Positions 1-10,251 of a stretch of 64,000 nt of DNA are shown here, in pieces. The notes beneath the pieces were generated by a model. The model was not told the origin of the DNA. It saw only the letters and a program-made list of their open reading frames with translations, and did no database searches. The DNA is from Heterohyrax brucei. Lineage: Eukaryota > Chordata > Mammalia > Hyracoidea > Procaviidae. The position numbers and the translations under genes were made by a program. The stretch spans positions 9,787,501 through 9,851,500 of the forward strand of contig CM053143.1 of the NCBI GenBank assembly GCA_028571685.1, read 5' to 3'. Position 1 is the stretch's first letter. Every line of letters starts with the position of its first letter.

Positions 1-945
1 GGCAAGGGGGTTGCAAAATATAGGATTTTAATTTCTATTCTAAAAGCAAGGTGAATGAATGAATGACTTTAAGTGGTAGCAGAGTCTACAGCCTGTTCAG
101 ACTGATAATTACTATACACATAGACCAGAGAAATTGAATTACATTCCAGTTAGCCTATTTATACATGCCTGGAATTGTGACAGCTGTAAAACTTGCATTG
201 CTTTCCATTAGCAATGTCTATCTTAAAAAAAGTAGTGCTTCTGGGGTAGATTTCAGTTATCTGGAAAAGTAAATCATGTGGTACACAGAATATTCATTCT
301 CAATGATGTCAGGAAAAACAGGTATTTTTCTACTTAAAGTTGAACCAACTCTTTGCAACATATGGTGTAATAAAGAACATGAATAATGAATGTACTCAAC
401 AGATGATTATTATATTTAAAGTATGGCAAGTAAACTGCTTACAAAATAATTGACGAAGAATGAATGCTGACAAGAGGCACGAGATATGCCATCTTATTAA
501 ACACACGCCAGCCACTCCTGAACTGAGAAATTACATCATTCACATTTAAATAAACAACAGAATTGCAGTGTTGTTTCCTTCTTTTACTTTTGATTTATTT
601 TTTCCCCTCTATCATTTAAGAAATTCCCATTCAAAACTAGGCAACTTAAAAAAAAAAATGGATTTAGCTCAATTCTCTTATTTGGTACTATAATAACAGA
701 AGGTAAGTTTTAAAATATCAGAAATTTGTTTAAAGTTAAGATTACATTGAGGTCCATATATATCTCTGATTACTCTTCTTAGCATCTTTGTGTGTGTGGT
801 GTGTGCATATATAACATTGAATATTAGGTTACAAAGATCAAAAAGTATCCTTTGGAGCTTTTTATTTTCCCAGATAATGTCATAGATGTGAAACACAACT
901 ATTCTTCCTTAAGTGCAGTCTGCTCCCAAACTGTCGCTCTCAGGC
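1..945. other. No recognised gene or repeat
   Basis: This AT-rich stretch has short A-runs near 648-657 and a short GT-rich patch near 790-815. The open frames are short and resemble no family I recognise. I see no SINE, LINE or LTR signature. Confidence 0.5.
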
Positions 946-1121
946 TAACCCCAAACCAAAATCAAACCCAAAGTCACTGCCTTGGAGTTGATTCTGATTT
1001 ACAGCAACCTTATAGGGCAGAGTAGAACTGCTCCATCGAGTTTCCAAGGAGCATTTAGCAGGCTCGAACTGCAGACCTTTGGGTTAGCAGCTGTAGCCCT
1101 TAACCACTACACCATCCAGGG
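946..1121 (-). mobile_element. AfroSINE-type SINE
   Basis: Read on the minus strand, this starts with a tRNA-like head at the right edge (complement of accctggatggtgtagtggttaa), followed by the body with the TTCGAGCC-like B box, and ends in the tail near 960-1010 with a caaaccc-type 3' end. It is nearly full length and moderately diverged. A chance open frame of 87 codons on the other strand overlaps it and should not be called a gene. Confidence 0.9.
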
Positions 1122-2340
1122 TAACCAGGAAGTACATGAGAGAAAACTTAGTGTCATTAGGGCCGAGGACACAGAAATTTTGTTTTGTATTAGTCTACTC
1201 ATAGAAAATCTTACTTCGTTACAGTCTAGCTTTTCTGGACTTTGATCAAATATGGTCACCTAACACAACCATGGACAAAATTACTTCTTACATCTGCTTT
1301 AATTTTCAAATAAGGTAACCTTATATATAGTGAATAATAACTTTCTACAGCCCTCCTAGAGAAGAAACAAATACTCTACTAGGCTATTTTGGAACACAAG
1401 GATGGTCCCCCATACTAACAAGACCAATTCTGGGTCCAGCAATTGAGAAACCAGATCAGAAAATATTCAGTGAAAACATTCCCATAAGTCAGTCAATTTG
1501 GGGCCCCAGATGATGTTACCAGTGACTGTAGGATGAGTCTAGGGAAGTAGGGTTAAAGTGAAGCACTGAACACCTGACAGGAGTCAGATTGTTGTCCATG
1601 TCAGTTGTCTCAAAGCTCTAAAGTCTATGGCCCGCACCAGAATGATCTCTGCTCAGATGTTCCAGCACTCCCTGTGGCTGCCTACTGAGTCACACCATGT
1701 GGCAAACAGTCCAGCAATTACCATCCTGACACCTCACAGTGTGAAAACCACAGAGTTGCTTTCGTTCTATTTTGTGAGAGCCAAACACACAAAGAGCAGA
1801 ACAAATACGGCAGGAAACTTTTTTTTTTTTTTTTACAGCTTCTTCAGCAAATTCCTTTCCAGCTGAAGTCAATGAGAAATTTCCATGGTTGCATAAATGT
1901 AACTATTTTTATAGTAAATGAAAATGGACAGAACAGCATGTGGAAGGGCTTGTGAGCAGCTCTGAATGCTGTTTACTGGCCTGTGATCCTGAAAATGTTT
2001 CTGTTCTTCTCTGCAGTTTCTTCCTCTTTTTTATGAAACCCTTCTACTTCTTCTCTCTCTAAAAGATGCACACATAGTATACCTATCCTCTAGCACACAG
2101 AAGATAGGTTGGCCTTTTACTGTGGCTAAAACTCCCCTGCTGGAGGCTCCACCCATACTGCATCCTATAGCACACACAGATATTCCAAAGGAACCAACTT
2201 TACAGAGGTGAAAAGCACAAAGACATTCATGTTTGTATCTGTGCACACCTTGAAATCAAGAATCAACTACTATACCTGATAGATAAAGAAACAAACAGAT
2301 AACGTAGCTGCCATCAAATCAACTCCATTCTGTTGTATTT
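1122..2340. other. No recognised gene or repeat
   Basis: Apart from a T-run at about 1820-1835 I see no interspersed-repeat signature. Short open frames on both strands around 1630-1870 read through low-complexity sequence and look like chance. Confidence 0.45.
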
Positions 2341-3606
2341 GAGGTGTGCCAATTAAGCTCACGAATTCATCCCAGAAAAGGTGCTACATACCTCTTGGTT
2401 GAATATCACTATAGTCACCTTCCAAGCACTCCCACTGGGAGGCTATGCACAGATGCCAGTGCCTAGTCCACCTTTCAAAGCAATTTTGGAACTTTTCTTC
2501 TGGTATGGCCATTAGAGCAGTTGTCATATTACCCTTAATCTGAATGTCTTTCTTTGAATATTTCCTTTATCTTTGGTTAAAGAAGGTCACTGGTGGCTAG
2601 ATCAGACTTGTAGGGAGCTTGTTCCAAAACAGTTATTTGTTTATTGGCTAAAAACTCCTTCATAGACACTGTCATGTGAGTTGGTGCATTGTCGTGATGC
2701 AAGAGTCATGAGTTGGCACAAAGTTCAGGTTGTTTTTGTCTAACTTTCTTATGCAGTCTTTTCAGCACCTCCAAATAGTAATCTTGGTTAACTGTTAATT
2801 CAGTTAATAATCCCTATGATATCAAAAAAGTTTAGCAACATCATTGTGACTCTCGATTTGGACTGATGGAACTTTTCTGGTGGTGAGTTGACTGACCTTC
2901 ATTGTGCACTTTGATTTTTGTTTCAGGTTTGTATTAGTAGACTCATGTTCCATCACCAGTGAAAACACAGCCCAAAACATTGTCGTGCCTCTCCAAAAGG
3001 TCTTGGCAAACTTCAACTTGCCTTTGCTTTTGTTTACTCGTAAGCTCCTTTGGGACCATTTTTGTACATAGTTTTCTCATGCCAAGATTTTCAGTTAAGA
3101 TTTTCCTGTGTCTTCATAGATGTTTACTTGATCCGCTATGCTTCTCACAGCCAGCTGACAATTTTGACACACAATTCAACAAATTTTTGCAATATCTTCA
3201 TCAGTTGTGCTCATTACTCACCACCCGGACCTCTCTTCATCAGTGATGCTTTCTTTCCCCTCAAAGAACGTTTAATCCGTTTGTACACTGCCATTTTCTT
3301 CACAGCATTATCCCCAGAAACTTGGACTAATGTGTCCCTGATTTCACTTCCACTCTTGCCAAGTTTAACAAGAAATTTAATGTTTGTTCATTGGTCTAAT
3401 TCAAAGGGTGACATTCTCACAACTGGACATAAAAACATACAACAACAACAATGAATGCTGCTTGGCAGACATCACCGCATGTCAACATGAACACAGCTGT
3501 GAGACATTAATATACCTAGGTTATGAAACCTTACTGAGGTGTTTGTACTGTGCTGGCAATGTAAGCACACAGTGGCAAGTTCATGAACCTAATTGTCAGA
3601 GCTTAT
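2341..3606 (-). mobile_element. Mariner DNA transposon, near full length
   Basis: About 1.27 kb, the usual mariner size. The 3' terminal repeat is at the left (2341-2390) and the 5' terminal repeat at the right (about 3575-3606, ttcatgaacctaattgtcag). Between them is a degraded minus-strand transposase gene. The same terminal repeat, with a palindromic core of the form AATTAAGTTC..GAACTTAATT, recurs in the other mariner-derived elements of this window, which anchors the boundaries. Confidence 0.85.
2384..3414 (-). pseudogene. Mariner transposase pseudogene (DD34D)
   Basis: A mariner transposase cuts and pastes its own element at TA sites in the nucleus. The likely start is the ATG at 3414 (MSPFELDQ) and the likely stop the TAG at 2384-2386 after a C-terminal tail with SQWECLEGDY. 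That spans about 343 codons, close to the normal 345. In order: an N-terminal helix-turn-helix region (KFLVKLGKSGSEIRDTL), the first catalytic Asp in FTGDGT, the second in HHDNAPTH, and the third in ATSD, 34 residues after the second. In-frame stops (a TGA just after the start, probably a decayed CGA) and frameshifts break the frame, so no working protein is expected. The family call rests on the DD34D spacing and the HDNAP motif. Confidence 0.85.
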
Positions 3607-3680
3607 ATAAGGCCATGGTGGTGACCTTATATACAACAGAAAGAAATTTAAACTATTCTTGGGTCATCCTCAAGATCACT

Positions 3681-4345
3681 AGTGTCTTAGGCTAGGTTTT
3701 CTAGGGAAGCAAAGCCAGTAACACTTGTACATACAAGGAAAGATTTATATATATAAAGCACAAGGAAAGATACATATATATATACATATATATGTGTGTA
3801 TATATATGTGTATATGTATATACACATATATACATACATACATATACATATATACATATGTATATGTATATATACACATATATATATATAGGAAAAAGCT
3901 CACGCAATTGCAAAAGCTGAATGTCCCAAGTCCTGGCACAAGCCTCACGTAGCCATAGGAGCTGGCGAACCCAAGGTCAGTGGGTCAGAGACTAGAGTTC
4001 TAGAACACTGGTTGTGTAGGTGTGCATATCCCAAGTTGGCTTCAAGACTGGAGCTGCAGAGGCTGGATCAGCAGGTCGGAGAACAGAAGTCACAAGCGCC
4101 GACTGTAACGGTTGACAAATCCAACAGCTGCTAGTTCAAGTCTAGGAATTAGGTGCCAGAAGAGAGCAGGAGCTGCTGACTATGTGAGCAGACTGACAGT
4201 AAGTGGTAGAAGGCAGAGAGACAAGAGCTGAGGGGCGGGAAGCCTTGACAGGCCCAGCCCTGCCACTTAATACAACCGCCAAACCTGGAGTAGCCAAGGT
4301 GACATAATGCTGACCACGACAACTAGCATGTTCTAATACATCGTT
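3681..4345 (-). mobile_element. Ancient ERVL-type (MLT2-like) LTR with internal microsatellite
   Basis: Read in reverse, this resembles an ERVL-class LTR: the left edge (ggctaggttttctagggaagcaaagcc) is like the reverse of an LTR end ending in a TCTAGAGAACCC-type motif, followed by a TA-rich stretch and a segment with ctcacgcaattg. It is a non-coding remnant with no viral gene attached. The family name is from memory and uncertain, and the right boundary is approximate. Confidence 0.45.
3740..3892. repeat. Complex (TA)n/(CA)n microsatellite
   Basis: About 150 bp of alternating purine-pyrimidine sequence mixing TATA, TATACA and TATGTG units. It is close to its own reverse complement, so overlapping open frames appear on both strands. 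These are artefacts of the repeat. Confidence 0.9.
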
Positions 4346-4439
4346 GCTGTTACTGTTCTAATCTAGCACAGTGAGGGTCTCCCGAACCTCAAGAGCCCGG
4401 TACTTCATCAAACGTGAGGTCATTCTGATGACATGTCCA

Positions 4440-4664
4440 AAACAAGACAATCAGACAATGTTCTGCTAAAACCCATGAGAGTTTTATTAGTTAACTTTGG
4501 AAGTAAATCACAAGACCCCTTTTCTTCTAGTCTGTCTTACTCTGGAAGCTCTGCTGAAACCTGTTTACCGTGTACAACCTTGCAGGTATTTGAAGTACTG
4601 GTAGCATCACTTTCAGCATCACAGCAACATACAAGCTACCGTAGCATGACAAACTGTTGAACAT
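4440..4664 (-). mobile_element. RTE LINE, 5' UTR fragment
   Basis: The reverse complement matches the start of the RTE copies at 26.3 kb and 55.1 kb: ccagcatcacagcaacat, then ggtatttgaa, then the gaaacctgt box and the cagacaatgttctgct box. It is truncated on the 3' side and holds no coding domain. Confidence 0.75.
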
Positions 4665-4767
4665 ATGGTGGTTTTCTTAATTCTTAAAACAATAAAGAGT
4701 CACAATTTCAAACTGGGTAAATTAGCTAAGGAAAAGTGAGAAATAGATAGACTGTATAGATGTGGAA

Positions 4768-4878
4768 AGCCTAGTGACATAGTGATTGTTATGGCCGCTA
4801 GTCGAAAGGCTGCAGTTTGAATCCACTAGGCACTTCTTGGAAACTACTCTGTCCCAAAGGGTCACTATTAGTTGAAAA
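4768..4878 (+). mobile_element. AfroSINE-type SINE, diverged
   Basis: The head (cctagtgacatagtgattgt), B-box region (gcagtttgaatccacta) and body (cttcttggaaact) are in order. The tail ends early at the TA repeat. It is more diverged than most copies here. Confidence 0.75.
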
Positions 4879-4879
4879 G

Positions 4880-4903
4880 TGTTTTATATATATATATATA
4901 TGT
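4880..4903. repeat. (TA)n tract
   Basis: A short TA dinucleotide run directly after the SINE tail. Confidence 0.8.
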
Positions 4904-4944
4904 AGATTTTATATTTAATTCAGAATTTGTTAGTTTGAGCATTT

Positions 4945-5012
4945 AAGCTGACACAGTTCCAGCATCACAGCAACGTGCAAGCCTCTATGTTATAACAAAC
5001 CGACAAACGAGT
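4945..5012 (-). mobile_element. RTE LINE, small 5' UTR fragment
   Basis: It contains ccagcatcacagcaacgtgc followed by an aaaccgacaaac segment, the tip of the RTE 5' end in reverse. It repeats sequence already seen at 4.6 kb, so it is a second fragment. Confidence 0.5.
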
Positions 5013-5105
5013 ATTTTATTTACATAACAACGTGGTCTTAAAATATTAAGAAAAACTTTGCCTCCATTTCCGAAACCACTTACAAGTAGGTTGTTCTAAA
5101 GACTA

Positions 5106-5150
5106 TCCATCTATCTATCTATCCATCTATCATCTATCTATCTACCTAGT
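5106..5150. repeat. (CTAT)n tetranucleotide repeat
   Basis: About eleven imperfect CTAT/CCAT units, a microsatellite of the kind often variable between individuals. Confidence 0.9.
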
Positions 5151-6305
5151 ATTTCCATTTTGTAATTTATAAACCACTGATTTGTCATTGAAAATCTGCA
5201 TTTGTACATATGAGGTTCTAGACACAGGAAATTAAAAGTAGCATTTAAATTGCCACAATATTTTTTTCTTTTAGCAAGTAAATTGCCCACAGATGCTTTA
5301 AGAAGAGTTATTTTAAATGACATCTACCTTAAAACTAGACAAATCAGACTTCTATCTTTATCTGCTGTTATCTGATGATGAAGTTTGTGGCCTTAACTTG
5401 CCTTAACTTGACTGTCTTCAGGAAGCTGTTTTATAGTTGGCCAGTGATAGTCCATCAACGTAAAGAACTTTGGTGGTTCATTGGACACTCTAAGTTTTCA
5501 TTTTTATATTGGAATATTTTACATTGTACAATATGCTAGTGAGCAAATAAGCAAAACTCTCCTTTATTGTTTTAAAATAAAAAAAAGATACATAAAAAAT
5601 TTAATTATCTTAGTATGCTTTGAAAAGCTAAGAGTTTTCACAGATATGGGAATCCAGTTTATAATTTTGGTCTTCTGAAATAAATTGAAGCTCATTAAAA
5701 GCACCAATTACAAATTAGTACTTCCACTGCCATGTCCCATTACATTTATAAAATTTATGTATCCTCAATATTTCACTTTCAAGAGACTTGTAGTAGCAAT
5801 TTTTTTCTGCCATATGTTTTTTAAGTGCTATTTTTAAATGGTTAATATTTTAGTGTATTTTTAAACAGAATACAGATTTCTCTTCATTACAGTTCTGTTG
5901 AAGAAAACATAATTGTTTAACAGTTCAAAATATGTTTGTAGCTTTACACATACTGTGGTCATGGAAAATAGATCTAAAAATCTGTCAGTAAAGAAGCCAA
6001 TTGTAGCTAATGTTTCTCAAGTGTTTTCTTATGTGTCTGGCCTTCTTTTAAGTGATTTATAGTATTAACTAACAGGCATTTTAGGCTGTAAGATAATTTG
6101 GCAGTTGTAACAGAAGCTGAAATTGGTAAATCACTTTTAGCTACACAGAAAAACAACATTTATTGATTTTTTTTCCCAGAGAAAGAAAAAGCAAAGGAAT
6201 TTATTGGGTTTTGTTTTTGTTTTGTTTTTTAAACTAACTTTTTATTTCTCTAATTCACCTCTGTATAAAATCCACATTATCAAGCTAAAAAAAGCGGTTA
6301 CATTT
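5151..6305. other. No recognised gene or repeat
   Basis: An AT-rich segment with short T-runs and a small local duplication (ccttaacttg twice near 5390-5410). I found no gene or transposon signature. Confidence 0.45.
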
Positions 6306-6309
6306 ACTG

Positions 6310-6905
6310 CTGTTATTAGGTACTGTCGAGTTGCTTCCAACTCACAGCAACCCATCTACAACAGAAGGAAAACTACCTAGTTCTGCACCATCCTCACAAT
6401 CCTTGCTATGACTGATCCCATTGTTGGAGCCACTGTGTCAATCCATTTGGTAAAGGGTTGCCGTCTCTTTTGCTGGCTCTTCATCTTACCAAGCGTGATG
6501 TCCTTCTCTAGGGACTGGTTCCTCCTGATTACACTTCCAGCATGTGTGAAACAAAGTCTTGATATCTTCCTGTCTTCTTCCAAGACAGATTTATTCATTA
6601 TTTTAGCAGTCCATGGTATACTGAATATTCTTTGTTAACACTATAGTTCAAAGGCATCAACTGTTCTTTGGTTGGACTTATTCACTGATCAGCTTTTGCA
6701 TGCATCTGAGGTGACTGAAAGTACCGTGGCTTGGGGCAGGTACATCGCAGTCCTCAAAGTTACATCTTTGCTTTTTAGCACCTTTAAAGGTCTTTTGCAC
6801 ATTTGCCCAATGAAATGTGTTGTTTGATTTCTTGACTGCTGCTATCATGTGTGTTGACTGTGGATCCAAGTGAAGTGAAATCCCTGACAACTTCAATAAG
6901 GAGTA
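6310..6905 (-). mobile_element. RTE LINE, 3' end
   Basis: The complement encodes the C-terminal end of the RTE protein, including SLEKDITLGKMKSQ, then KWIDTVAPTMGSVIARIVRMVQ, followed by the 3' end at about 6320-6360 that resembles the SINE tail (actcacagcaaccc on the plus strand). It is 5'-truncated at about 6905. The same C-terminal region recurs at 31.7, 58.1, 60.7 and 62.5 kb. Confidence 0.85.
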
Positions 6906-7030
6906 GAATAATGTGACTACTAAATATTGGAAATTTCTTATCAGGCACTACCTATTTTACTTATATGTCTTACATTAGTCTATCCACACAGTACACCTTT
7001 CAAAGTTTTTCATTTTATAATAAGAATAGT

Positions 7031-7112
7031 CCTTGGAAACTCTATGGGGTAGTTTCATTCTGTTCTATAGGGTCGCCATGAATCAGAATTGAGTTGATGG
7101 CACTGGGTTTGC
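7031..7112 (+). mobile_element. AfroSINE-type SINE, tail only
   Basis: It starts in the body (ccttggaaactctatgggg) and runs through tctatagggtcgccatgaat to the 3' end cactgggttt. The tRNA-like head is missing, which fits 5' truncation. Confidence 0.85.
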
Positions 7113-7254
7113 ATTTTTGCTTTTTTACATAAGAACACTGGTGCTAAGGACTATAAATTAAAAGAGATACCACTGCTAATGAGAGAGATGAGGTTGAGCC
7201 CACATTGTTCTACTGTTCCATTCCAGAGTGCCAGGTCTGAGCTAGAAAAATTAT

Positions 7255-7330
7255 GTACATACATATATATAATTATATATACTATGTGTTTTATATGTAA
7301 CTAAATTAAATGCACATATATATATAGTTC
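7255..7330. repeat. AT-rich simple repeat
   Basis: TATA and ACATATAT units of low complexity with no coding content. Confidence 0.7.
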
Positions 7331-7461
7331 ACTGTTATATAGCACTGCAATGAGTCAGAACTGACTAAACAGCAAAGCATTTTGTATTACATACAATTTA
7401 GTTACATATTCCCAAGTATTTCTTCATTATATAGTTTGGTTTTCACATATATATAAAGCTG

Positions 7462-8408
7462 GATTCAGAAGAGAATATGACAATAGATAACATTGCAGGT
7501 ATCAGACAAAACATGGCCAAAACCAGAGAATGTCAGTAAGATGTTTTCCTGTGTATTATCATCTATACAAAATTGCTCAGCTCTGTAGATCATAACAAAT
7601 TATGGATGACATTACGAAGAATGAGAGTTACAGAACTCTAAATTGTTGGTTATATCAAAAGTGTATATAGATCAACAGACAGCCTTGATTTGAAGAGAAC
7701 AAGGGGGTACTGCAGAGTTAAAAACTGGAAACATTGCATGGCAGGGTTGTCTTCTTCTGTTTCATATATTCAACCTGTAAGCTGGATTATATGAAGAAAA
7801 AACATGTCATCAGGACCAGAGGAACACTCACTAACAACCTTCAATATAAAGATGACATAGCCTTGCTTGCTGAAAATTAAGAGGACTTGAAGCACTCACT
7901 AACGAAGATCAGAGATAACAGTTTTCAGCATGGGTTGCACCTGGCCACGAAGGAAATGAAAATTCTCACTACTGGGCCCAACAATAACATCATGACACAT
8001 GGAGAGAAAAATTGAGATTGACAAGGATTTCATTCTACTTATATATACAATCAATGTCTATGAGAGTGGCAGTCAAGAAATCAAACATATTTCATTGAGA
8101 AATATGCTGCAAAGATCTCTTTAATTTGTCAAAATGCAAAGATGTCATTTTGATTATTAAGGTGTGCCTGACAACTCGACGGCACTTGGCTTGGGGACCC
8201 AAAACATGGTATTTTCCGTTGTCTCAAAGATAGGTGAAAGCTGTATGATAAAAGCAAATACAATAAAGAAAAACCAAAGAATTGACACACTAGAATTATG
8301 AAGTTGGAGAAGAAAATTAAATATGCTATGGACTGCTAGAGGAATAAATAAATTTGTTTTGGAAGAAGTAGAGGTGAATTCTCCTGAGAAGCAAGAATGG
8401 AATGCCTG
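7462..8408 (+). mobile_element. RTE LINE, 3' half with degraded reverse transcriptase
   Basis: It begins in the middle of the reverse transcriptase region (ctggattcagaagagaatatg) and continues through the catalytic box, here read as YKDD instead of YADD (near 7847), then the ESEEDL-like segment, and into the C-terminal part near 8340-8400. The frame is broken throughout. A 22-bp SINE tail interrupts it at 8174-8195. The 3' end appears lost in the sequence before the A-run at 8476. Confidence 0.8.
8174..8195 (+). mobile_element. Ultra-short SINE tail insertion
   Basis: The segment ctcgacggcacttggcttgg equals the extreme 3' end of the SINE/RTE tail seen again at 55.07 kb. Other RTE copies read straight through from cctgac to the ccatgg box at this place, so these bases are extra. 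It could be a severely 5'-truncated insertion or a small gene-conversion or patch event. Confidence 0.6.
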
Positions 8409-8475
8409 AGAAGAGGGACTAAGAAGATGGAGCACCCACATGCATCCTGTGATCCTTCTAACAACAAAGAACCAG

Positions 8476-8498
8476 AAAAAAAAAAAAAAAAAAAAAAA
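8476..8498 (+). repeat. Poly(A) tract
   Basis: An uninterrupted run of 23 A. It may mark the end of a retroelement on the plus strand, but the preceding 70 bp match nothing I recognise. Confidence 0.7.
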
Positions 8499-8501
8499 CT
8501 G

Positions 8502-9146
8502 AACTGATTACATAGGATATTCTAGGAGTCCAGCAAATCATACAGACAGCTGAGATATCAGACTAGGAGGGGATAGTAGGTCCAGAAGCACCGTGATAGA
8601 CACGAATTGGCCAAGAGGGAATCTACCCTATGCAGGAGGACCCTCTACTGCCATCACAGTGAATGGAGCACCAGTGGGTGGAAAGTATCTTTCTTAGTGG
8701 GGAAGCTGAGGTTTGAATTGTCATGCCTGCAGAATCACAGAGGACTCCCATCTGAGTGTCATAAGCTAAGTGATGGTGAACATTTGCAAATTTGTGACTT
8801 TGCTTCAGGCTAATTGTCTCTTCATTTCTGCAGTGCTTCCCCTCTCCTCCCTTATCTGTATTGCATCAGGCACCAAACTCTAATGATCTACGTGGGACAG
8901 AAGTGGGACCCTGAGCCATTCTCCTGAACTTAGAGAGGGAAAAATTTAACAAATGGGATAAAAGAAGTCTGCCGGACCCCTGGATCTGAGACCTCAGGTC
9001 AGAAACTTCTTTGACCTAGGTGCAGATGACTGTTGGTCCCCTCCTATTCTCAACTTGTGCCCAATCTCTATTCTCCAGCTAGAACTCTGGGAAAGTGCAA
9101 ACACCACACACTTGGCAACAGGTTCCCTAGGTTCCCGAGCTGAATA
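8502..9146 (+). mobile_element. Possible L1 5' UTR of the old L1 copy
   Basis: This GC-richer segment (ccctctactgccatcacag, gggacagaagtgggaccctgag) lies just upstream of recognisable L1 ORF1 sequence. Its position suggests an L1 5' UTR or ORF1 leader, but it does not match the 5' UTR at 18.2-19.2 kb, so it may be a different subfamily or an unrelated repeat. Confidence 0.3.
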
Positions 9147-9319
9147 ACCAAAAAACTTCAAACCCACTGCCATTGAATTGAGTCCAACTCATAGCAACCC
9201 TAGAGGTCAGACTAGAACTGACCCATAGAGTTTCCAGGGAGCATCTCGTGGATTTGACCTGTGGACGTTTTGGTTAGCAGTTGTAGCACTTAACCCACTA
9301 TGCAACCAAGTTTTCCCCA
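9147..9319 (-). mobile_element. AfroSINE-type SINE with target duplication
   Basis: A full-length minus-strand copy. The tail is at 9165-9200, the B-box region near 9250 and the head near 9290-9312. It is flanked by AGCTGAATA at 9138-9146 and 9320-9328, an apparent 9-bp target-site duplication, which marks insertion into the surrounding L1-related sequence. Confidence 0.9.
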
Positions 9320-9639
9320 AGCTGAATATGTACAAGAAAAGTAAGCTAGGCCATGTGACAAGTAACAGCTCTAACCTCCTGGTATAATGACCTTAGAATT
9401 TCTAAGCTTCCAATAATCAGACTAACTCATGTGATCAGCCTATTTGGACATTTAAAAACAAAACTAAAAAAAATATGTATATAAGCAAGAACACAGTAAG
9501 CAAACAAAAAAAATAAATTACAACGACTTTGTGATGGCTCAGAGACAACAGTCAATATCAAATCATTGGAGCAGGCATACCACCATGGCTTCACAAAAAT
9601 CCCAAAACAAAGAATCAAAAAATTTTCCACATATGAAGG

Positions 9640-10250
9640 TGAATAGAGATGACTGATGTTTAGAACTCTTCAAGAGATTAGGATGGAGACCAGACAAAGT
9701 GCAGCACACATAATGAAAAATTAAACAGGCTGTAAGAAATACCTGAGCAACAGTGATCTGAAATCCAGCAATTTAACAATAAAACTAAAGAATTAGACAA
9801 TACAGTAGTCAAAGGAGCAGAACTAAGGTAATGGAAAACAGAATTAGCGAGACTGAAGATAAAGCAATTGACACCAATGTATTTCAATTAAAAAAAATTA
9901 AGAAACTCTAAGAGTTATGTGGGACTCTATGAAGAGGAACAATCAATTAATGATTGAAGTACTGGAACAATTAACAGAAAGTACAGAGAGAATGACTGAA
10001 GATTTGTTGACAGAAAATTTCCCTGATATCATGAGATATATAAGATGCTCACTGACCTCCACACAAGGTAGATCTCAAAAGATAGACACCAAGACAAATT
10101 ATAATCAAACTTACCAAAACTGAAAATAAGGAGAAGCTTTTAAAGGCAGGTAAAGTTACAGAAAAAAATAACTTACAAAGGAGCATCAATAAGACTGAAC
10201 TGAGACAACTCAGCAGAAACTGTGCAGGCAGGAAGGCAAAAGTATAACAT
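9640..10250 (+). pseudogene. L1 ORF1 remnant (old copy)
   Basis: L1 ORF1 encodes the RNA-binding chaperone of the L1 particle. The segment around 9690-9770 (gcagcacacataatgaaaaattaaacaggc) aligns with the ORF1 coiled-coil leader of the L1 at 19.4 kb, and the stretch 9930-10120 (MIEVLEQLTESTERMTEDLL, then NFPDIM) aligns with the ORF1 centre. The C-terminal part near 10200-10240 matches the LSAEMTWAGRQWD region of the other copy. The gene is broken by stops and its end is lost where a mariner begins at about 10252. Confidence 0.7.
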
Positions 10251-10251
10251 A

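Noticed and set aside
3701-3952. Overlapping open frames on both strands rich in Tyr and Ile
   Set aside because: They read through a TA/CA microsatellite. The amino-acid pattern is a by-product of the dinucleotide repeat.
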